From Rhodococcus rhodochrous (lineage in GTDB: Bacteria; Actinomycetota; Actinomycetes; Mycobacteriales; Mycobacteriaceae): a DNA stretch of 64,000 nucleotides. The stretch lies in assembly GCF_014854695.1 (NCBI RefSeq), contig NZ_CP027557.1, positions 930,001-994,000 on the forward strand, written 5' to 3'. Below, in pieces: positions 30,988-40,111 of the stretch. The notes beneath the pieces were generated by a model. The model had not been told where the DNA came from, did not search any database, and saw only the letters and a list, made by a program, of their open reading frames with translations. The translations under genes were made by a program, and so were the position numbers. Numbering within the stretch: the first letter of the stretch is position 1; the number at the start of each line of letters is the position of its first letter.

Positions 30988-33386
30988 CGTTCCACCTTTC
31001 TGTTCGACACGTCGAGCGACTCGGCCAGCGCGACCCGCTGGGCCAACTCCGACAGCTCCGTTGCGAAGGCCTTCCTGCGCTCGCGGACGATCTCGGGGTC
31101 CTCGTCGTGGTCGAGCAGTCCTCGATTGCGCGCCAAGTCGAGCGCGGACGCGAACAACTCCGACGACACCGATTCCGGCCCGTACAGGCGCCGCTGCAGC
31201 AGCATCTGCCGGCCCACCGCGACACACTCCGACAGGAAGGCGGCGCGGTCGACCTCGAGCTCCGGGTCCCGGACGGCGAGGCGCTCGGCGACGACGAGCT
31301 GCGCGTCGAAGAACGACCGCAGCGTGCGGTGCGACATGAAGAAGCCGGTCTCGACGAGACCGGTCAGAGCTTCGTCCTTCGTCGGCAGCGTGTCGCCCCA
31401 GGACGGGACGAGCCAGGCCAGCTCGTCGCGCATCTGGGCCTCGAAGGTGTCGCGGTCGGGGAAGAAGAACTCGAACTTCAGCAGGTCGCGCAGGTTCTTC
31501 GCCTCCTCCCACGCCACCCGCGCAGGATCGTCGCCGGGATTGGCGTGCGCGTAGAGGATGGCCAGCTCCATGATCGACCGGTTGACGAACCAGTGCACAC
31601 CGCTGTTGCGGTAGAACGCCGCGACGAGATGCTGACCCGGCTGGATCGAGTAGACCGGTTCCTCCCCGCCGGCGTAGGTGGTCACCACGCCCGCGTGGGT
31701 GAGCGACGAGAGCACGTCCTCGAGGCCACCCTCGACGTCGAGGATGTGGAGGCCGCCCTGCGGGACACCGCGGCGATCGAGATAGCGGCGGACAGGTGCG
31801 ATCACGGCCCGCACCTCCTCGAGCGTCAGCGAGCGGTCGCGCACACCGAGCAGGGCCAGGGTGACCAGGCAGTTCACCGTCACCGGAGTGTTGCAGTTGA
31901 TGCGGACCGCGACTTCGAAGGCGACCTTCTGCAGCGCCTTGCGGCGCAGCGCCCGTGTCTCCTCGGAATCCGTCGGCGCCGCGGACGGGTCGGCTGCCAG
32001 CGCCGGTGCGGTCAGGTCCGGATCCCCGCCGGTGACCAGCAGTTCGCGCATCGACACGGGATCGCCGAACCGCACGTACACGTTCCCGGCCCGCTTGCGC
32101 TGATTGCGGGCGTAGCGCACCAGCCACCCCAGGCCTTCGGGTTTCTTCGTCGCGCCGGTCTGTTCGGCGGCGACCGCCGCGACCTCGGCGAGCCCTTCGT
32201 AGGTGATCGAGACCGGCACCAGCATCGCGTCCTCGACCCGTCCGCCGCGGATCGCGTTGGCCACGTAGCTGAGCAGCCCGTAGCGCGGGGCCCGGAGCTT
32301 GCCGGTCCGGGTCCGGCCACCCTCGAAATACCACTCGAGGTTGAACCGCTTGCTCAGCAGGAACGCGAAGTACTCCTCGAGCGCGGCCTTGTAGACGTCG
32401 TCGTCTGAGAAGCTGCGCCGGATGAACACCGTGCCGGTGCGGCGGGCGACGGGACCGATCGGCCAGAAGGTGAGGTTGGCTCCGCCCATGATGTGGTTGC
32501 CGGGAAAGTCGTTCGCCGCCAGGATATCGCCCAGCACGAAGGCATCGGCGTAGGACCGGTGCGAGGGGAGGAAGACCAGGGAGTACCGGCGGTTGGACTC
32601 GCGCAGTGCGCGCAGACCGGCCTCGTCGGCGTGCACGGTCCATGCCGACGAGTGCAGCGGCCGCATCGCCTGCGTGAACAGGTCGGTGACCAGTCGTGAC
32701 TGCACGGCCACGAGTTCGTCGAGCGAACTGCGTGCCCGCGCCTCGACCTCGGCACGCGAGAGGCCGTGCTCGGCGGCGATCTCGTCGAGACGGCGCCGGA
32801 AGATCGGCGAGTCCATGATCTGGGCGGCGACGAGCCGCGGGACCTTGTAGCGGTCGCCGATCACCGCTCGCTCGGCGCGTTCGAGCGCGACGACGGCGCG
32901 ACGGGTCACGTACCGCGCGAGTGCCCCGTCGTCGCCGTCACCGCCCTCCACCCTGAGCGCATCACGCAGTTCGGACAGGCGGGCCGGTTGCGCGACGACG
33001 ATCCGGTAGCGGTCGGCGCCCTTGCGCACGAGCCATTTCTGCAGCAACAGATTCGGATTGCGTGGGTTCGTGAGGGCGAGGACGTCGGAGAACCGGACAC
33101 GCCGCGCACCGTCGCGCTCTGCCGGGAGCCACACGACCCGCACGGGCAGGATCAGCGGATCGTCGGTGCGGGTCACGAGCTCCTCGGTGAGCACCCGTGA
33201 GTCGAGGTCGAGCGACTCGGGGTGGGTCGGCGTGCGGTACTCGGCGGGAAGCTCGTCCGAGCGCAGCCACTCCTCGATCATCGTCCGCTCGAGAGCCGTC
33301 GTGTACGCGACAACCGCCACCGTGGGTCCGTCGTCCGCCCGCACGGTGTCGTCTCCTCGTACCCGGCTCGGTTGATCGTTCCTCAT
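30984..33386 (-). CDS. plsB: Glycerol-3-phosphate 1-O-acyltransferase
   Basis: 800 residues from ATG 33386; an earlier frame to 33611 runs through tandem repeats and is rejected. Acyltransferase motifs: FLPSHRSYADAFVLGDIL (HX4D), GTVFIRRSFSDDDVY, and YFEGGRTRTGKLRAPRYGLL, with LVPVSITYEG as block IV. Length matches the membrane-associated bacterial PlsB family (about 800). It performs the first acylation of glycerol-3-phosphate. It starts an operon with plsC and an LPG-synthase-like flippase candidate. Confidence 0.92.
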   Translation of the reverse strand: MRNDQPSRVRGDDTVRADDGPTVAVVAYTTALERTMIEEWLRSDELPAEYRTPTHPESLDLDSRVLTEELVTRTDDPLILPVRVVWLPAERDGARRVRFSDVLALTNPRNPNLLLQKWLVRKGADRYRIVVAQPARLSELRDALRVEGGDGDDGALARYVTRRAVVALERAERAVIGDRYKVPRLVAAQIMDSPIFRRRLDEIAAEHGLSRAEVEARARSSLDELVAVQSRLVTDLFTQAMRPLHSSAWTVHADEAGLRALRESNRRYSLVFLPSHRSYADAFVLGDILAANDFPGNHIMGGANLTFWPIGPVARRTGTVFIRRSFSDDDVYKAALEEYFAFLLSKRFNLEWYFEGGRTRTGKLRAPRYGLLSYVANAIRGGRVEDAMLVPVSITYEGLAEVAAVAAEQTGATKKPEGLGWLVRYARNQRKRAGNVYVRFGDPVSMRELLVTGGDPDLTAPALAADPSAAPTDSEETRALRRKALQKVAFEVAVRINCNTPVTVNCLVTLALLGVRDRSLTLEEVRAVIAPVRRYLDRRGVPQGGLHILDVEGGLEDVLSSLTHAGVVTTYAGGEEPVYSIQPGQHLVAAFYRNSGVHWFVNRSIMELAILYAHANPGDDPARVAWEEAKNLRDLLKFEFFFPDRDTFEAQMRDELAWLVPSWGDTLPTKDEALTGLVETGFFMSHRTLRSFFDAQLVVAERLAVRDPELEVDRAAFLSECVAVGRQMLLQRRLYGPESVSSELFASALDLARNRGLLDHDEDPEIVRERRKAFATELSELAQRVALAESLDVSNRKVER

Positions 33387-33470
33387 CTCACCCCGTCCAG
33401 AAGTCGCCCCGGTGTGAAAGCTACCTGTCGCGGACGGTTCGTTCGGGCGATCCGGACGAGAACGCGCACA

Positions 33471-33538
33471 CTGTGCGGATGCACCGGTGGGCGCTGTGCG
33501 GATGCACCGGTCGGCGCTGTGCGGATGCACCGGGGGAG
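33471..33538. repeat. Three tandem 23-bp repeats in the plsB/kinase divergent promoter
   Basis: Units start at 33471, 33494 and 33517. Each begins CTGTGCGGATGCACCGG; units one and two differ by one base, and the third is cut short by one base. Inside each unit GTGC-GGAT-GCAC is a short inverted repeat. The 23-bp period, about two helical turns, is what a cooperative regulator array would show. Confidence 0.85.
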
Positions 33539-33603
33539 TGTCTGAACGACAATGTGGTGGACGAGACGACTCGGTGGGATCCGCCGACGGCAGGGAGGGC
33601 GCA

Positions 33604-35085
33604 GTGACCACAGGTGCCGGACCGGAGGGTGTCGGCTACGCGGGGGTGAGGGAGACGCATTCGTCGGTGGTCTTCTTCGTCGGCAACCGCGTGCACAAGC
33701 TGAAGAAGCCGCTCGACCTGGGTTTCCTCGACAACCGCACGCGTGAGGCCCGCGAACGGATCTGCCACCGGGAGGTGGAGCTCAACCGGCGTCTCGCACC
33801 GGACGTCTACCTGGGTGTCGCGGACGTCCACGGCCCGGACGGACAGCTGTGCGAGCACCTCGTCGAGATGGTGAGGCTGCCCGACGACCGGCGCCTGGCC
33901 GCGGCGGTCCGTCGAGGTGAGGACGTGTCGGCGGTGATCGACGAGGTGGCACGGCAGGTCGCCGCACTGCACGCCTCCTCGCCGCACGGTCCCGAGATCG
34001 ACCGGTGTGCCTCCGCGGATTTCGTCGCCGAGTTGTGGGATCTCAGTCTCGACCATCTCGGCCGGCTGGAGGTGGGGGCGGATCGTGCCGGGGCGTTGAC
34101 GCGGATCCGGGAGTCCGTGCACCGTTACCTCGCCGGTCGGACGGTGCTGTTCGACGAACGCATCGCGGCGGGCCGGGCCGTGGACGGACACGGCGACCTG
34201 CTCGCCGACGACATCTTCTGTCTCGACGACGGTCCGCGCATCATCGACTGCCTCGAGTTCGACGACGAGTTGCGCTACGGCGACGCAGTACTCGATCTTG
34301 CCTTCCTCGCAATGGATCTCGAACGTCTCGGTGCCGAGTCCGCGGCACGGCGGTTGCTCGAACAGTACGGCGAGGTCTCGGGCGATCACCCGCCCTCCTC
34401 GCTCGTGCACCACTACATCGCCTATCGAGCGTTGGTGCGCGCGAAGGTGACCGCTCTGCGCTACGAGCAGGGTGATGCAGCGGCGCGGGAGACGGCGACC
34501 GGTTTCGTCGAGCTGCTCGAGGGACATCTCGACCGGGGACGTGTGCGCATGGTGCTCGTCGGTGGTGTCTCCGCGACCGGCAAGACGACACTGTCGCGCA
34601 CGGTCGGTGCGTATCTCGGAGCGGATGTACTGCGCAGCGACGTCGTCCGCAAGGAGTTGGCGGGTCTGCAACCCACCGACCGCACCGGCGACGGTACGGA
34701 TGCCGGTCTGTACGCACCGGCGCATTCGGAGGCGACCTACGGGGAACTGCTGCGCCGCGCCGAGACCGCTCTTGCCCGCGGGCGATCCGTCGTGCTGGAC
34801 GCGACCTGGTTGTCGTCCGGGCAGCGCGACGCGGCCCGTAAGGTCGCGGACGGCGCCGCAGTGGACGTGATCGAGATCGAGTGCCGTGCGGACAAGGGAA
34901 TCCTGTTGCAGCGGATGGCATCCCGCGCCGATCGCGGCGACGATGCCTCCGATGCGACCCCTGCTGTGCTCGAACAGCAACTCCGTCGGCGGGATCCGTG
35001 GCCGGAGGCGGTGGCGATCGATACGGGTGTCGAGACCGTCGACGCGGCGCGGCTGGAGAGCATGCTCGGTCCGGCGCCCTGGTGA
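33604..35085 (+). CDS. Bifunctional APH-like kinase / AAA ATPase (Rv2004c-like)
   Basis: 493 residues from GTG 33604. The N-terminal 320 residues resemble aminoglycoside phosphotransferases (VDGHGDLLADDIFCLDDGPR and IIDCLEFDDELRYGDAVLDL hold catalytic Asp and DFG-like residues). The C-terminal part carries a P-loop VGGVSATGKTTLSRTVG near 320 and LDATWLSSGQRDAARKVA, as in Zeta-toxin/AAA_33-type kinases. The same fusion is encoded by Rv2004c in the M. tuberculosis dormancy regulon, beside a universal stress protein gene as here. Substrate unknown. It converges on the USP gene across a strong hairpin. Confidence 0.82.
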   Translation: MTTGAGPEGVGYAGVRETHSSVVFFVGNRVHKLKKPLDLGFLDNRTREARERICHREVELNRRLAPDVYLGVADVHGPDGQLCEHLVEMVRLPDDRRLAAAVRRGEDVSAVIDEVARQVAALHASSPHGPEIDRCASADFVAELWDLSLDHLGRLEVGADRAGALTRIRESVHRYLAGRTVLFDERIAAGRAVDGHGDLLADDIFCLDDGPRIIDCLEFDDELRYGDAVLDLAFLAMDLERLGAESAARRLLEQYGEVSGDHPPSSLVHHYIAYRALVRAKVTALRYEQGDAAARETATGFVELLEGHLDRGRVRMVLVGGVSATGKTTLSRTVGAYLGADVLRSDVVRKELAGLQPTDRTGDGTDAGLYAPAHSEATYGELLRRAETALARGRSVVLDATWLSSGQRDAARKVADGAAVDVIEIECRADKGILLQRMASRADRGDDASDATPAVLEQQLRRRDPWPEAVAIDTGVETVDAARLESMLGPAPW

Positions 35086-35105
35086 TCGCGCCCCGGGAAC
35101 AGCGA

Positions 35106-35136
35106 ACGGGGATCGCTTCGTCGAAGCGATCCCCGT
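35106..35136. terminator. Bidirectional hairpin between kinase and USP genes
   Basis: ACGGGGATCGCTTC / GAAGCGATCCCCGT, a perfect 14-bp stem with a 3-base loop, between the convergent stops at 35085 and 35156. Confidence 0.85.
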
Positions 35137-35155
35137 CGGCCCGGAACGGTCGGTT

Positions 35156-36049
35156 CTAGACCTTGCGGGCGATGAGTACCGGGCACGGAGCCTTGTGCAG
35201 CAGGTTCTGGCTCGTGGATCCGAGCAGGGCGGCGCGGAACTGGCCACGCCCGTGGCTTCCGACCGCGACGAGCTGGGCGTCGTCGAGGTGCGCGAGCAGG
35301 ACCTTCGAGGCCGGGCCCCGGTCGATCACACGCTCGACGGTGACCTCGGGATGGCGATCGCTCCAGCCGGCCAGCGTCTCGGCGAGAACCGCGGTCTCCG
35401 AGGTCTCCACGGCATCCCAGTCGACCAGTGCGGCCGTGGCGCCGACACCGAGCGCGGCGTCACCGAGCCAGGAGTGCACTGCCCGGAGCGGAACCCCGAG
35501 GGCCGACGCGAGATCGAACGCGTGTGTGACTGCGGCAGCGGACAATTCGCTGCCGTCCACACCGACGACGATCGGCCGGGAATCGGGCAGCGGAGAATCG
35601 GTGTTGCCGCGCCACACGACCACCGGGCAGGGGGAATGGTTCGCGACGCGCAGAACGGTGGAGCCGAGCAGGAAGTTCTCCAGCGCACCCGCGCCGGTGG
35701 CGCCCATGACGACCAGGCGTGCGTCCTCGGCGGCCTCGAGCAGCGACTTGGCTGCGGGTCCGGGACCGATGAACCTGCTGATCTCGAGATCGGGGTGATC
35801 TGCGCGGACTCGTTCGGCGGCGTCGGCGAGGAGCTTCTTGCCGTCCTCCTCGAGCTGCTGGATCATCTGCGACTGCACCAGCACCGCGGCCTCGCTGTAG
35901 AAGATGCCTTCCGGGGGCATCGAGTGCACGAGGTGGAGGGGTGCTCCGATACGCGACGCGACGGCTCCGGCCCACCGCGCTGCCGCTACAGCCGTTTCGG
36001 AGCCGTCGACGCCTGCGACGACTGCCTTGCGGGTGCTCGGTGTGCTCAT
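35156..36049 (-). CDS. Universal stress protein with two USP domains
   Basis: 297 residues: two tandem USP domains. Domain 1 starts KAVVAGVDGSETAVAAARWA and ends with GATGAGALENFLLGST; domain 2 starts IVVGVDGSELSAAAVTHAF and ends GSHGRGQFRAALLGSTS. Both contain the G-X2-G-X9-G-S/T ATP-binding loop, so ATP binding is expected. It resembles Rv2005c and other DosR-regulated tandem USPs. It lies downstream of the CYTH-CHAD gene on the same strand, with a 148-base gap that may hold its own promoter. Confidence 0.92.
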   Translation of the reverse strand: MSTPSTRKAVVAGVDGSETAVAAARWAGAVASRIGAPLHLVHSMPPEGIFYSEAAVLVQSQMIQQLEEDGKKLLADAAERVRADHPDLEISRFIGPGPAAKSLLEAAEDARLVVMGATGAGALENFLLGSTVLRVANHSPCPVVVWRGNTDSPLPDSRPIVVGVDGSELSAAAVTHAFDLASALGVPLRAVHSWLGDAALGVGATAALVDWDAVETSETAVLAETLAGWSDRHPEVTVERVIDRGPASKVLLAHLDDAQLVAVGSHGRGQFRAALLGSTSQNLLHKAPCPVLIARKV

Positions 36050-36197
36050 CGATATCTCCTTCTCGTTGCGGCGCGCGGCTTCCCGTGCGCCGGTCGGCTC
36101 GAGGCCACGTTACCGCCACGACGCGGCTGTGGCCCGGTGTCGACGATCTTCATGATCTCCGATCCGGGGTGCCCGGGCCAGGGCCTTCGGACCTCGA

Positions 36198-37730
36198 TCA
36201 GGTCCACAATCGACGGGCGGAGCGGAAGGCCTTCTTCCAGCCGCCGTCCAGATGCGCGGCCTGCGCGTCGCCGAGCTCGGTCTCGATGCGGAACAGGATC
36301 CCGAGCCCGAAACTGGTCTCGGCGGTGTGCCCCTGCTCGGAGAGCATGTCCAGGAGATGTTCCCGCGCCACGACGGAGTCCTGGAATTCACCGAGCAGAT
36401 CCTGGAAGTCGTCGAACCGGTCGAGGATCCGTCCGGAACGCTTCGGATGCAGCGGCGCGATCACCTCGATGGCGTACCGCATCCGTTTGGCGCCCTTGCG
36501 TGCCCGGTGCATCAGCGCGTCGCGCTCCGCCGGGTCCTCGGCGTCGCCGACCCTGTCGACGCGGCGCGAGACCTTCTTCGACAGCGCTGCGACCGCGCGC
36601 AACAGTTCCTTCCGTGCCACCTTCGGCCGTGCCCCCGCCGCTTCGGTGGCGGGCGCGAGGTCGATGATCGCCGCGTCGAGGCGGGTGAGCAGCCCGACGT
36701 ACCGATCCGAGTCCAGGGTGTCGACGGCTTCGAGGCGGGCGGCCTCCGACCGTGCCGAGAAGTACTCGTCGATACGGGCTCTCGTCGCTTCCCGGTGCGA
36801 GTCCACGGGGATCTCGGCCACGCGATCCGCGAGCCGCTCCCATTGGACCTCGAGATCGCGTGAGGGGCTGAGACGTCTTCCGAGCCAACGGAGTTCGTCG
36901 ACGAGATCGTGATCGACGACGATCTCGTCGGAATAGGTCTGCAGTGCGCTGCGCAGACGCCGCGCGGCCTTGCGCATGCTGTGCACCGCGTCGGGCGTGT
37001 CGCGACGGACCGCGATGTCCGACAGCTCCAGGGTGTGCAGTTCGCTCGAGAGATAGTCGCGTACCGGGAGCAACCCCTTCGCGATCGACGGGCGGGTGGG
37101 GATCAGGTCGCCGAGCACGCGGTGGAGCTTCGACGGGCTCTCCGAACGGGTGATGCCGACGGCCGCGAAGCGTTCCTCGAGCGCCGTGAGGAATCGGCCG
37201 ACCGCCTTGTCGCCGAGGGTGGAATTCCACTCGACCTCGATCTCCTTCCAGCGGATCTCCGATCCGTCGGCTCCGCGCACGGCGTCGACATCGTCGACCA
37301 CCACCTCCGCGACGAGGCCGCCGTCGGACGACCGGAGTCGGTGCCGATGTCGTCGGGTCACGAGCAGAGCGGCCAGGCTCAGCGGGGCGCCGCGCCGGAT
37401 GCCGCGCAACAAGGACTCGAGGTCTGCGGGAACGTCCTCGGCCGAGTCGTCACCGAGAGGGAAGTGCAGTTCGGTGCGGGTGTCGATACCGGACGGCAGT
37501 TTGAGATGCCATCCCGCGTCGTCGCCGCCCTCGCGCCTCCGGAGCGTGATCTTCGAGCGCAGCAGGCTCAGCTCGGCGGTGTCGTAGTACTGGGCCGACA
37601 GTTCGAACCGGTCGACGTCGATCGCATCGACGGACGGCAGTCCCGTCAAGTCCGGAAGCGGCCGGTCGCCGGGGGCGGAATACTTGCGTTCCGCCTCCTC
37701 CGCGACGGTCGCCGGCGATGTGCTGGGCAT
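36198..37730 (-). CDS. CYTH and CHAD domain protein
   Basis: 510 residues from ATG 37730 (AAGGAG ribosome site). The N-terminal CYTH triphosphatase-type tunnel domain (EAERKYSAPGD, KITLRRREGGDDAGWHLKLP, RWKEIEVEW) covers about residues 1-200. A C-terminal CHAD helical domain rich in conserved His/Arg/Lys (VHSMRKAARRLRSALQTY, RKGAKRMRYAIEVI) follows. CHAD domains bind polyphosphate, and CYTH enzymes hydrolyse triphosphates, so the protein likely binds or cleaves inorganic polyphosphate. Neighbouring stress genes fit a role in starvation or dormancy. Confidence 0.88.
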   Translation of the reverse strand: MPSTSPATVAEEAERKYSAPGDRPLPDLTGLPSVDAIDVDRFELSAQYYDTAELSLLRSKITLRRREGGDDAGWHLKLPSGIDTRTELHFPLGDDSAEDVPADLESLLRGIRRGAPLSLAALLVTRRHRHRLRSSDGGLVAEVVVDDVDAVRGADGSEIRWKEIEVEWNSTLGDKAVGRFLTALEERFAAVGITRSESPSKLHRVLGDLIPTRPSIAKGLLPVRDYLSSELHTLELSDIAVRRDTPDAVHSMRKAARRLRSALQTYSDEIVVDHDLVDELRWLGRRLSPSRDLEVQWERLADRVAEIPVDSHREATRARIDEYFSARSEAARLEAVDTLDSDRYVGLLTRLDAAIIDLAPATEAAGARPKVARKELLRAVAALSKKVSRRVDRVGDAEDPAERDALMHRARKGAKRMRYAIEVIAPLHPKRSGRILDRFDDFQDLLGEFQDSVVAREHLLDMLSEQGHTAETSFGLGILFRIETELGDAQAAHLDGGWKKAFRSARRLWT

Positions 37731-37824
37731 GCATCTACTCCTTCTCCGTCTATGTCGAGTCCACCTTGCCACGCGGTCCGATATGAGGGGGTTCGTCCGA
37801 CTGTGATCTGCCGATACCGGGCAA

Positions 37825-37840
37825 AGGGCACTTCGGCCCT
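37825..37840. promoter_or_regulatory. DosR-like palindrome in the CHAD/flavodoxin divergent promoter
   Basis: AGGGC-ACTTCG-GCCCT. The right half ACTTCGGCCCT looks like the DosR-box half seen in M. tuberculosis, while the left half deviates. It lies 55 bases before the flavodoxin start. Confidence 0.3.
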
Positions 37841-37894
37841 GGTCAAGGCCCGGTTCCGGGGTGATCATGGTTCGACGCGGGTCCGGAGGTAGTG

Positions 37895-38440
37895 ATGAAG
37901 GTTCTTGTTTCGGTGGCCAGTCGGCACGGTTCGACCGCGGAGATCGCGACAGCGCTGGCCGCGTCGATGCGCCACCACGGCGCGCAGGTCGACGTGAACG
38001 CGCCCGAGCACGTCGACGAGGTCGACGCGTACGACGTCGTGGTGCTCGGCAGTGCCGTCTACCGCAGTCGCTGGCTGCGCAGCGCGCGGGAGTTCTCCGA
38101 CCGGCACGCGGCCGAACTGCGCGAACGCGACGTCTACCTGTTCTCGTCGGGTCCCGTCGCCTCGGGCGGGAGGTCGGTGAACACGTGCTACGACGCGTGC
38201 GCCGTCGCCGAACGCGTCGAGGCCGTCGAACATCGCACCTTCCCGGGGAAGTTGGATCCGGCGGTGCTCGGCACCGGCGAACGGATGGTTGTCAGGATGG
38301 TCGGTGCCCCTTCCGGTGACTTCCGGGACTGGGACGCGATCGGTGCCTGGGGTGCGCGCATCGTGGCGCGCACGACCGCCCGGGAACACGATCTCGACGG
38401 CGTCGGTTCGGCTCCTGCGCGACGTGGGGCGCGCCGCTAG
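37895..38440 (+). CDS. Flavodoxin-domain protein
   Basis: 181 residues from ATG 37895 (GGAGG at 37885-37889; a GTG at 37892 is too close to it). MKVLVSVASRHGSTAEIATA is the FMN phosphate-binding loop, then DAYDVVVLGSAVYRSRWLRSA and VYLFSSGPVASGG complete a flavodoxin/protoporphyrinogen oxidase (HemG)-like fold. The C-terminal tail beyond residue 165 is basic and probably disordered. It is divergent from the CYTH-CHAD gene. Reaction partner unknown. Confidence 0.8.
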   Translation: MKVLVSVASRHGSTAEIATALAASMRHHGAQVDVNAPEHVDEVDAYDVVVLGSAVYRSRWLRSAREFSDRHAAELRERDVYLFSSGPVASGGRSVNTCYDACAVAERVEAVEHRTFPGKLDPAVLGTGERMVVRMVGAPSGDFRDWDAIGAWGARIVARTTAREHDLDGVGSAPARRGARR

Positions 38441-38464
38441 GCGGATATTCCACCCGGGCGGTCG

Positions 38465-38484
38465 GCCCGGATCCCGAGCCGGGC
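38465..38484. terminator. Small hairpin between flavodoxin and SRPBCC genes
   Basis: GCCCGG / CCGGGC with an 8-base loop, lying between the convergent stops at 38440 and 38487. The stem is short, so the call is weak. Confidence 0.4.
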
Positions 38485-38486
38485 GA

Positions 38487-38993
38487 TCAGCCCGAGCTTC
38501 CCTGATAGTGCGTGCTCAGTTCGGCTGCGCGGTCCCAGATCGACCAGTCGACCGGACGTTCCTCCAACTGGGCCTCGACCACCTCGAATCCGGCGTGCCA
38601 GGCGGCGCCGTGTGCGAGGGCGTCCTCCTCGTCGTCGGTGGTGTGGGTGAGGGTGAGCCAGCACCCGCCGGAGCCGTCCGGAGTGAGTTCCCAGTGCAGA
38701 ACGTCGGTGTCCCAGAGGTATTCCAGGATCCGTGCGGGCCGCACCGTGAGGACACTGCCCATGGTGGTGTGCCCTTCCGGCAGGCCGAAACGTCGGGTCT
38801 GTTCCTGCGTCGAGCGGAATTCGAGTGTGGCGCCGGGTGTGAGCTCGAACTCGACGTCGGCAGGGAACCAGGCGCGGAGATGGTGCGGATCGGTCAGGAC
38901 CCGCCACACTCTCTCCGGCGAGTGGGGGAACGAGCGTTCGAACCGCAGGGCCACCCGCCCGTCATAGGTACGCGAGATGCTGCCGATTTCCAT
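38487..38993 (-). CDS. SRPBCC (AHSA1-like) family protein
   Basis: 168 residues from ATG 38993, preceded by GGAGG. Starts MEIGSISRTYDGRVALRFER then SFPHSPERVWRVLTDPHHLRAWFPADVEF, the entry of the Activator of Hsp90 ATPase homologue/START-like fold, and GGCWLTLTHTTDDEE in the last strand. Ligand unknown; such proteins bind hydrophobic molecules. It follows the pseudouridine synthase in the opposite orientation to the flavodoxin. Confidence 0.82.
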   Translation of the reverse strand: MEIGSISRTYDGRVALRFERSFPHSPERVWRVLTDPHHLRAWFPADVEFELTPGATLEFRSTQEQTRRFGLPEGHTTMGSVLTVRPARILEYLWDTDVLHWELTPDGSGGCWLTLTHTTDDEEDALAHGAAWHAGFEVVEAQLEERPVDWSIWDRAAELSTHYQGSSG

Positions 38994-39021
38994 GGAAACC
39001 TCCAAGACGAGAACTCGCCGG

Positions 39022-39942
39022 TCAGCGGGGTCCTGGTGTGCTGTTACTCCATGCTGCCAGGTTTCGTCGGCTTACGAAGCGGGTCGGCCGACCTGTGATC
39101 GGATCGTGGAACGACAGGGACCTGGCCAGAAGCTGCAGCGGATTCGAATAGTCCTGCGGCCCAACCTCGTACACCTCCGGATAGAGGTTGTCGCCGAGGA
39201 TGGGGATTCCCAGGGAGTTCATGTGTACCCGGAGTTGGTGCGTCCGGCCGGTCTCGGGACGCAATCGGTAACGCGCACGGCCGCCGGCCGTGCCTGTGAC
39301 GTCGATCCGGGTGACGGCGTTGACGGGACCGTCGACCTCGCGTGCCTGCAGCACTCCGCGTTCCTTGACGATGCGGCTGCGGACCTCGCGAGGGAAGTCG
39401 AGATGCGGCGCCGCCGGGGCGATCGCCTCGTACTCCTTCTCGACGAGACGCCGGTCGAACAACATCTGGTACGCGCGTCGTGCCTCGCGCCGGACGGTGA
39501 ACACCAGAACGCCCGCCGTGAGCCGATCGAGACGATGGACGGGGGACAGCTCGGGCAGATCCAGTTCCTTGCGCAACCGGACGACGGCGGTCTCCGTCAC
39601 CCACGAGCCGCGCGGGGTGGTCGCCAGGAAGTGCGGTTTGTCCACTACGAGCAGGTTCTCGTCGCGGTGGAGGACGTCGATCTCGAAGGGGACGCGCTGT
39701 TCGGCGGGCGGATCACGGTAGAGATACACGAATTCGCGCGGGACGTACGGGGTCGAATGTGTGATCGCTGTGCCGTCCTGTACGACCACTTCGCCGCATT
39801 CGATCTTCTCCGCGATGCGCGTCGCATCGCTCGGGAAGCGCGCGAGCAGGAACTCCGCTATGGTCTCCCAACTGGGGTTTTCCGGCAGTCGCAGGCGGGT
39901 GGGGTTCAGGCCGTCGCGAACGGGGAGGGGAGCTTCGGGCAC
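39022..39942 (-). CDS. RluA-family RNA pseudouridine synthase
   Basis: 306 residues. Catalytic motif SPVHRLDRLTAGVLVFTVRR (catalytic Asp in HRLDR), N-terminal S4-like segment, LHRDENLLVVDKPHFLATTP and C-terminal PETGRTHQLRVHMNSLGIPI, as in RluA/TruC enzymes. It isomerises uridines in rRNA or tRNA; the exact target cannot be read. It lies upstream of SRPBCC on the same strand and is divergent from the mycolyltransferase, with 169 bases between. Confidence 0.9.
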   Translation of the reverse strand: MPEAPLPVRDGLNPTRLRLPENPSWETIAEFLLARFPSDATRIAEKIECGEVVVQDGTAITHSTPYVPREFVYLYRDPPAEQRVPFEIDVLHRDENLLVVDKPHFLATTPRGSWVTETAVVRLRKELDLPELSPVHRLDRLTAGVLVFTVRREARRAYQMLFDRRLVEKEYEAIAPAAPHLDFPREVRSRIVKERGVLQAREVDGPVNAVTRIDVTGTAGGRARYRLRPETGRTHQLRVHMNSLGIPILGDNLYPEVYEVGPQDYSNPLQLLARSLSFHDPITGRPTRFVSRRNLAAWSNSTPGPR

Positions 39943-40111
39943 GGATTGTCAGGCTAGCGGTGCGAACGGAATGCGAATGCCGAGGGCCCGACGATAACGC
40001 TGCCGGACTTTCCACGATAACGATTGTGTGCAAGCCTGCTTAAGGTTTCTGCACCGTCGATACCCTGGGACGGAAGTGAAGAATGTTACTGGAGTGCAAG
40101 GGGAGCTTGTT

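Noticed and set aside
33471-33538. Possible CRISPR array
   Set aside because: The three repeats are directly adjacent with no spacers, the unit is only 23 bp, and no cas gene is present.
36190-36206. GGACCT-N5-AGGTCC as a DosR or stress operator upstream of the USP gene
   Set aside because: The arms overlap the stop of the CYTH-CHAD gene, lie about 140 bases from the USP start, and do not match a known box; chance cannot be excluded.
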